DNA of 64,000 nucleotides from Oxytricha trifallax (lineage: Eukaryota; Ciliophora; Spirotrichea; Sporadotrichida; Oxytrichidae), in NCBI GenBank assembly GCA_000711775.1, contig ARYC01000252.1, positions 62,001-126,000 on the forward strand, in the 5' to 3' direction. Under the pieces are notes generated by a model. The model did not search any database and had not been told where the DNA came from. It saw only the letters and a program-made list of their open reading frames with translations. The position numbers were made by a program, and so were the translations under genes. Of the stretch, positions 58,001-64,000 are shown in pieces. How positions within the stretch are numbered: position 1 is the stretch's first letter; every line of letters starts with the position of its first letter.

Positions 58001-58850
58001 TTTAATTGTGAATATGGAAAATTTGTATTTTATTTATATATTTTATTTAAAAGTAATTAATAAACTTAATTATAAATTGAAATGTTAATTAGTAACAGCA
58101 TTAAATTATTTAAAAACATGAAGGTATCTTTACTTACCATAAGTTTGTGATGTTACTATTCTTAAGTCAATTCTTTTTTAAAGAATTTTCAAAAATATTT
58201 CTTTTAAACATTTTAGAATTAAAATAATTAAATCTTTTTTCCTACTTTTATAGATGCTTAACAATATAAAATTATTGCTTGAACGAATCTAAAATTACAT
58301 TAATATTCTGATTGAAGCCTATCAATAGTTTGCAGAATAAATATTTAAATTAAAATGAAAAACCATGTTTCTATTTTTAATTTGGTTTATCAAGTATACT
58401 CATATGTGAAAAATATATACCAATTTTTAATCATCTTTATATATAATTCCCCTTTTCTTGAGATGATTATTGTTCTTAGATGTTTAAACTTATTAATTTC
58501 AAAATATTGAACGTATTTGGTTTGGATTATTCATGGAGTGCAGATATTTTGAAGTAAATTATATTTGATAAATAGATTAACTTAGATTATCTAATTTTAT
58601 CCAGAGCGTCTGACTTGTATGTATTAACTGTCATTTTGGGAAAAGTCTTGTGAAATTCTTAGTACTTTTTTATTAAGAAATCTTGCAATAAAATAATAAG
58701 TAATCATCAATATAGAAAAACTATTAAGATTTATAATTTTAAAACAAATCTTATTAGCTAGTTGATAATTATCTTAGATAAAAAGTTTCGAATCTTGTCT
58801 AATAGCTTAAAACTTTTAGTGTTGCATATATATGTAAATGTTTTTACATT
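55019..58850 (-). pseudogene. gamma-4 LRR-family gene, split near its 3' end by a hAT-like element
   Basis: N-terminal and LRR-like blocks at about 58850-58400 match gamma-2/gamma-3. The C-terminal block is at about 57080-56933, then the 1881-bp element, then the last codons to TGA 55019-55021. Removing the element with one CATTAAAC copy restores a sequence aligning with KIYWFKEE of gamma-2. Relative to unit 2, the alpha gene upstream is deleted. Confidence 0.55.
55044..56924. mobile_element. hAT-like element (1881 bp) with 8-bp duplication CATTAAAC
   Basis: Ends GGGTGTTGACGTCCG and its complement. CATTAAAC flanks at 55036-55043 and 56925-56932. G+C-rich terminal regions (about 155 bp left, about 105 bp right) are built of tandem units like GTCAGGGCCTCCCACC in opposite orientations. 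The A+T-rich interior has no recognisable transposase, so it is probably non-autonomous. Paralogous sites without it are at about 18910 and 46455. The 8-bp duplication suggests the hAT superfamily (inference). Confidence 0.85.
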
Positions 58851-59419
58851 TTTTATCAATTAATAAATTAATATTTAATATATAATATTAAAACTATAGA
58901 ATAAAGATTCTTTAATTTGCTGTTTGTTCTACTTAATTAATGAAATATATCTCATTTAACTAAATTGAAAAATATTGTAGCCTATTAAAATAATTTAAAT
59001 TAAATTTTTAATTAGGGAGATGTTATCAGCACCCAAAAATAAGAAGTGACTTGCCTCAAAACGATAATTTCCCACCTGAATTTTCTGAATCATGAATAAA
59101 ATATAAAATTTTAATAAATTTTCAATATTTTGTTTTAAATTATATCTAAATATTCATTTAAAAGCTTCGAGTATAATTTCAATCTTGATATGATTGTTTA
59201 AAGCTAAAAAGCAGAGTTTATAAAAAAAATTAGATTTAAAAATTGTTTCCTCATTTTTAAAGAAATTAATAAGTTATATTTTGCAATATAATATTTATAA
59301 AAAATTAATTCTTACCTTTTTAAAGTTAATAAAATAAATTTTAAATGAAACCACACTAATTTTTTCATATATAAAATATAGTCAAACAGTTTGTGATTGA
59401 ATAAAATGAAAAATTCTTA

Positions 59420-59790
59420 TCATAAATTAACTCAAGACACAGTTCTTACATAATAACTTTTATTTAACCATCCTTAAACTACAAGTTCATAACAAATGAT
59501 ATGATTATATTTACATTAGAGACATCTTATGTCCCAAAATCTTCTCTACAGTATAAATAATCATAATTCTTTATATTTGAATTAATTTATGAATTTCAAT
59601 CTTGAATATGCTAATAATTATCTAGCTAAAATTAATTTATTGAAATTCTACATTTTTACAATAAGTGTAATGGAATTTTCTATTTCATTTTAATCAAATT
59701 TAAAATTTGTAGATAAAATTCAAGATTTACTTTATGCATTTTAAATGATTTCAAATAAGTGTTATATAAAATTCAATACTTTATCTGGAA
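59420..59790 (-). CDS. delta-4 C-terminal coding block
   Basis: Matches the C-terminal block of delta-3 (48990-49355), with TGA 59420-59422, though more diverged. Upstream delta blocks in unit 4 are not clear; 59800-60950 is A+T-rich DNA similar to unit-1 and unit-3 spacer. Confidence 0.45.
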
Positions 59791-60960
59791 CTTCTTAAGG
59801 TAATTAAAAATTTATAAAGTTTTTAATATATAATATATATTTTTTGTAATATTATCATTAAATAAAAATAATTATAATAAATATTTATGGACAATATCAA
59901 ATCATAATGGCTTGGTATTTAAATTTATTCTTACAAAATCTTTTTATAATTAATCAAATATCAATATACTAAAATTTGATTATAAAATTCCCCAAAAATA
60001 ATTCCAAGCCCCAAATAAATATGTAAAAAGTTATATTATAAATTGCATTTTAATTCTAAATGTATTTTTTGATTTCTTCATAAGATCTTAATATAATTGA
60101 ATCAGGTAGCTTGTGTCGAAGTTTTACTAGTATTTATGAAACTTAAATATAATGAAAGAATAACTTTTTATTAATGCTATAAAATATTTAATAATTATTT
60201 AAATCATAACTATGTAAATAACTTTAGAAAGTATTGTTTTATTATTTTTAGAAATTTTCAAACAATAATTAATAATCTACATTAAAAAAACATTATATAA
60301 ATCTAATTTCTCATGTTATATATATTTATTTTAAAAATATTTTTTTATTCAGCAGTATGATTTTTTCATTTTTATATTTAGTTACTTAATTAAAATCCTA
60401 TATATTTTTAAAACTATAAAAAAAATAATTCTAATTGCCTTTGTTAAATCTTAAAAACATATTAATTTGATTGTAATAATAAGAAAGATTATTAATAAAT
60501 TTATTAATAAAAATACTTCAATAAATAAAAATTTACTTATAATTTTATCGTTATAAATTTATTTGATTAGCTTTCACTAAAATTTAGACCAGATAGTATT
60601 CGGATTCATAATTATTTTTTTAATTCTCATAATTTTCTGAACATATTTAACTACTCTTGAATTTAAATATTAATTTTTTCATATAATTTTGTATTAAGAT
60701 ATAGCAACGTTAATTTGAAAATAAGCAATTAAATTTAATCATTATAGTAATTAAGATTATTAAATTATCATATTAAAGTCAAATATATTTAGCTTCTAAC
60801 AAATTCATTGTAATCTTAATCTTGCCTGAAATTTAAGTTGAAATCTTTTAAAATTATAGGCTCTTACAATACTAAAAACTTGTTCTATTATTGAAGAAAT
60901 ATATATAAATTAAAAAATTAAATTGAAGTTAAAAGAATTATTCATCTAAAAGTGCAGTTC

Positions 60961-61220
60961 AAGTTAATTATTTTAAACAATCTTGGGCTTATTCAATAAA
61001 TTATTCAAAATTTAGTTTGACTTAATTATTGAGGGTTCTATCGCATAACTGGATCAAGATAACTTCACTTTAATTTGGGGTTTTAACATATTGAATATAG
61101 AGGCGTTTAATTAAAGTGAAGTTATCTTGCTCCAGTAATGCGATAGAACCCTCAATAATTAAGTCAAACTAAATAATGAATTCTCTATTGAATAAGCCCA
61201 AGATTGTATAAGTTAACTAA
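60961..61220. mobile_element. Short foldback (about 260 bp)
   Basis: Arms of about 110 bp containing TTGGGCTTATTCAAT, TTGACTTAATTATTGAGG and GTTCTATCGCATAACTGG are inverted copies around a 30-bp loop near 61090. Termini (AGTTAA) and target duplication are not clear. Confidence 0.75.
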
Positions 61221-61259
61221 CTTTAACTACCACTATTTATATTTACTAAAAATATCTAA

Positions 61260-63190
61260 AATTAATCTTCTAATTTCATATTTATTTCTACAATATTATC
61301 TATAGTAAAGGTTCTATTATACTCGTCAACATCAATAATCTAAATGTTTTCACAGTGAGGTTTAAGGATATTGATTAACTCTTATTATTAGAAATCTTAA
61401 GGTTCAAGAAAAGAAATCTACAGATTTACAGTAGATGCATATTTTATGCTTTCAAAAATCATAGTATTATACGAGTATAATTAAAATGAGAAAATTGTTA
61501 GAAATAAATTAAAAAAGTGATCAAATAAAATTATTTCATATCAATATACAAGAGTTAAGATCTAACAGTCAGTAATATGAATTAAGCTTGAGTATAAGCT
61601 TTTTTTTACTTTAATTAACTATTCAACTATCTGAAAATGGAAATTTTTTTCTTCTCAAATTTCTATTCTAATTCTAATTTCGGGCATATATTAAGATGAT
61701 GTTTTAGTGATCTTTAAGTTTTTTCATAAATTTTTCTTAGATATCTTCAGGGTAACTTCCTCTAAAAAAAAAGGTGTGGAATTTAACAATTACAATCATT
61801 TTAAAAGCATCAACATAAACAATAATATTAGAATCAAGCATTATTAGGAGACTAGTTTAAATTTTAGAGAATTTCAAAATTTTACATCATCGAATTTTTC
61901 ATCCTTTAATCAACATAATCTCTAATAAGATCTCACAGCTTTGAATTTAAAATAAACTAGAAGTTGTAGGAAAAAATCCTATATTCCTAATAATGCTTGA
62001 TTTTAATATTATTGTTTATGTTGATGCTTTTAATACTGATTGATATTGTTAAACTCCACACCTTTTTTTAGAGGAAGTTACCCTGAAGATATCTAAGAAA
62101 AATTTATGAAAAAACTTAAAGATCACTACAACATCAACTTGATCTATGCCCTAAAATAAAATAGAATAGAAAAGCTGAGATGAAAAAAGTTCCATTTTTA
62201 GATAGTTGAATAACAAATTTAAATTAAATAAGCATTAACTCAAGCATAATTCAAGTTACTCTCTGTTAGATCTTAACTCTTGTATATTGATATGAAATAA
62301 TTTTATTTGATCACTTTTTTAATTTATTTCTAACAATTTTCATATTTTAATTATACTCCTATCATATTGATAAAATATAAAACATCAGGAAATTATTTTC
62401 TTGTAAAATAAATAAACTTTGATAATAATTATTTTCGTGTATTTAATTACTTTCCACAAATAAATAAAGAAGTTTATAGTGTTTAAAATGGATGATTGAT
62501 TTCTATGATTATTATGAGATTAATTTTGTGTAGTGATAATATATTTTTATTAGTTTTATGAAATTGAAATAGTTATTTATGAGTCATTAATGAGAATTTT
62601 ATTTTTTAGTGCATTTAAGTAGTAATTATTTTAAACGCAACTTGCATATTTTATATTTATAATAATTAGTTTTTTCTAGAATTTACCTTTCTAATATATT
62701 ATTATTGTTTAAACTAAATCTTTGAATCTTTATGCATGAATTAGAGTTACTTCTTTAAGTTCGGAAGTATATTAAAGACTAAAGAGAATTTCCTTAATAT
62801 AAGATAGAGTCAAGCTCATTTTAATTTTATTTTCATAATTTAGAAATATAATACGTTAGTTTATAACATACAACTATAATTATATTTCAAAAATTACTGA
62901 TCAATAATAAAGAGTAATGTTTGATTAGGATCATATTATTGGCATCTTGAAATAGAAAATGTTCTTAAATAAATTTATTATTTATTTTTTGAATTCATTT
63001 AAATTAATAATATTAATAATCTGACTTTTTAATAATAAAATAAGTAATAAATAAAAGTTCCTTTAAATACTTTTAGAGATTCAAAAACTGGAAAAACATT
63101 TGTCATAATTTAATCATTTAAAGTATTTCTATTAATTTCTAATTTCTTCATGTAATTATAATTTAAAACCTCTTACTTTAATTAAACATA
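61260..63190 (-). CDS. Additional LRR-family paralogue, split by a foldback
   Basis: A block at about 63190-63055 ends in FASLKVFKGTF-like residues. A C-terminal block at about 61470-61260 reads IFESIKYASTVNLQISFL to IVEINMKLEDQF, matching the family's C-terminal domain. A 0.9-kb foldback at 61470-62360 and A+T-rich DNA lie between them. Family member of unknown function; incomplete. Confidence 0.45.
61470..62360. mobile_element. Foldback element (about 0.9 kb)
   Basis: Arms of about 400 bp starting GAGTATAATTAAAAT and ending with the complement; TTAGATATCTTCAGGGTAAC and AAGAGTTAAGATCTAACAG are mirrored. The loop is near 61930. The arms differ by indels, so it is older than the 21103 element. 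No ORF; target duplication not resolved. Confidence 0.8.
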
Positions 63191-63384
63191 ACCATTGGAG
63201 AAAAAAGATTCATTAGATTATTGTACAATTATTATTACTATTTCAATTAATAATCAAAATCTCTGAACCACACAATAAGTTTTAAATGTGTTTTTATAAT
63301 AAGGGTAATAATTGGAATTAAGATTTATTTGTTATAGGAAGCAGTGTTTCCACCCTTTTTATGAAATATGAAAGTTTCATGATC

Positions 63385-63765
63385 AATATTTGTTCTAACC
63401 GAGATACCCCTCCCCACCCCCAACCTATTTTATAATAAAATAATATAATAATTTATAAAATCTTTATAAATGAGAATTTTATAAATCAATCATTATTATT
63501 AATTTAAATATATTTAAAATTATTAAGCTTAAATTATAAATAAAAATAATTATTCAATCAATAAAATTTTAAATTCTCATTTATAAAATATTTTATAATT
63601 ATTATAATTAATTAATCAATAATTTAAAATTCTCATTTATAAAAGATTTTATAAATTATTAAATTATTTTTTTATTATAAAATAGGTTGGGGGTGGGGAG
63701 GGGGGTATGGGGAGGTATATCTCGGTTAAGGGTGGGGAGGTGTATCTCAGTTAGAACAAATATTT
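63385..63765. mobile_element. Small foldback with G-rich ends (about 380 bp)
   Basis: AATATTTGTTCTAACCGAG at the left is mirrored at the right (TCTCAGTTAGAACAAATATT), followed inward by CCCTCCCCACCCCCAACC and its complement. The right end has the terminal G-rich motif twice (TATATCTCGG and TGTATCTCAG). Interior A+T-rich with its own internal repeats (AATTCTCATTTATAAA). Composition of the ends resembles the 1533-2145 element. Confidence 0.75.
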
Positions 63766-64000
63766 ATACTCAAATCATATCTTTTCATATTTAAATATAT
63801 GGTTAAGCATTTTTATTTAAAAAGATAAGTTTCAATGATATGGTTTTTGTTTATAATTTGATATAAGCTATCACTTTACAAATCTTTTTTTTTGAAAAAT
63901 CTAATGATTTCAACATTTCATAAACTTGGCATATAATATAATTTTTTTGAATATTTCAAAATAAATTATTTTAAAATTCAATTCATTACCATCTTTTATT

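Overview
This window looks like germline (micronuclear) DNA of a spirotrich/hypotrich ciliate related to Oxytricha, Stylonychia or Tetmemena. Four things in the sequence support this. (1) Long reading frames carrying recognisable enzymes run through in-frame TAA and TAG (read as Gln) and end only at TGA. (2) Three complete transposons have C4A4 telomere-like termini (CAAAACCCCAAAACCCC) with AAT target duplications and the three-gene content of TBE elements: a DDE transposase, a 22-kDa protein and a zinc-finger/kinase protein. (3) Introns are tiny (28-36 nt). (4) Coding pieces of one gene family are separated by short A+T-rich spacers bounded by 5-6 bp direct repeats, as in MDS-IES-pointer architecture. 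The DNA is very A+T-rich, and most short standard-code ORFs are antisense or spacer shadows.

The backbone is a tandem or segmental array of a roughly 10-12 kb unit holding several paralogous leucine-rich-repeat-like genes, all on the minus strand. I call the paralogues alpha, beta, gamma and delta as local labels. Unit 1 (about 1-7.0 kb) holds the gamma-1 tail and delta-1. Unit 2 (about 7.0-21.9 kb plus 30.6-30.8 kb) holds beta-1, alpha-1 and gamma-2. Unit 3 (about 34.9-51.4 kb) holds beta-2, alpha-2, gamma-3 and delta-3. Unit 4 (about 51.4-64 kb) holds beta-3, gamma-4, delta-4 and a further paralogue, and has lost alpha. At one homologous junction in seven paralogues, a 41-50 bp spacer is bounded by GAAAT or GAAAT(A/G) (top strand), and its precise removal fuses the reading frames.

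Mobile DNA is layered on this array. TBE-A is at 7838-11945 (inside a beta coding segment), TBE-B at 30829-34886 (inverted) and TBE-C at 41461-46171 (itself carrying a nested palindrome). There are also several foldback/MITE families. One family with G-run ends and several larger elements have about 8-bp target duplications (hAT-like). One foldback has a TA duplication and a captured coding fragment.

The most interesting region is 21.9-30.3 kb, which is absent from the other units. It encodes in order: a SecA-like superfamily-2 translocase/helicase (+); a distant homologue of the TBE 22-kDa protein with three 28-30 nt introns (-); a second, distinct D-D34-E transposase (+); an unrecognised ORF (+); and a zinc-finger protein fused to an MT-A70-type adenine methyltransferase (+). 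I read it as a previously undescribed, TBE-related germline element or the relic of one. In it a zinc finger is coupled to a DNA/RNA adenine methyltransferase where TBEs couple zinc fingers to a kinase. Several of its genes carry frameshifts (one in an A8 run), so it is either decaying or affected by assembly indels.
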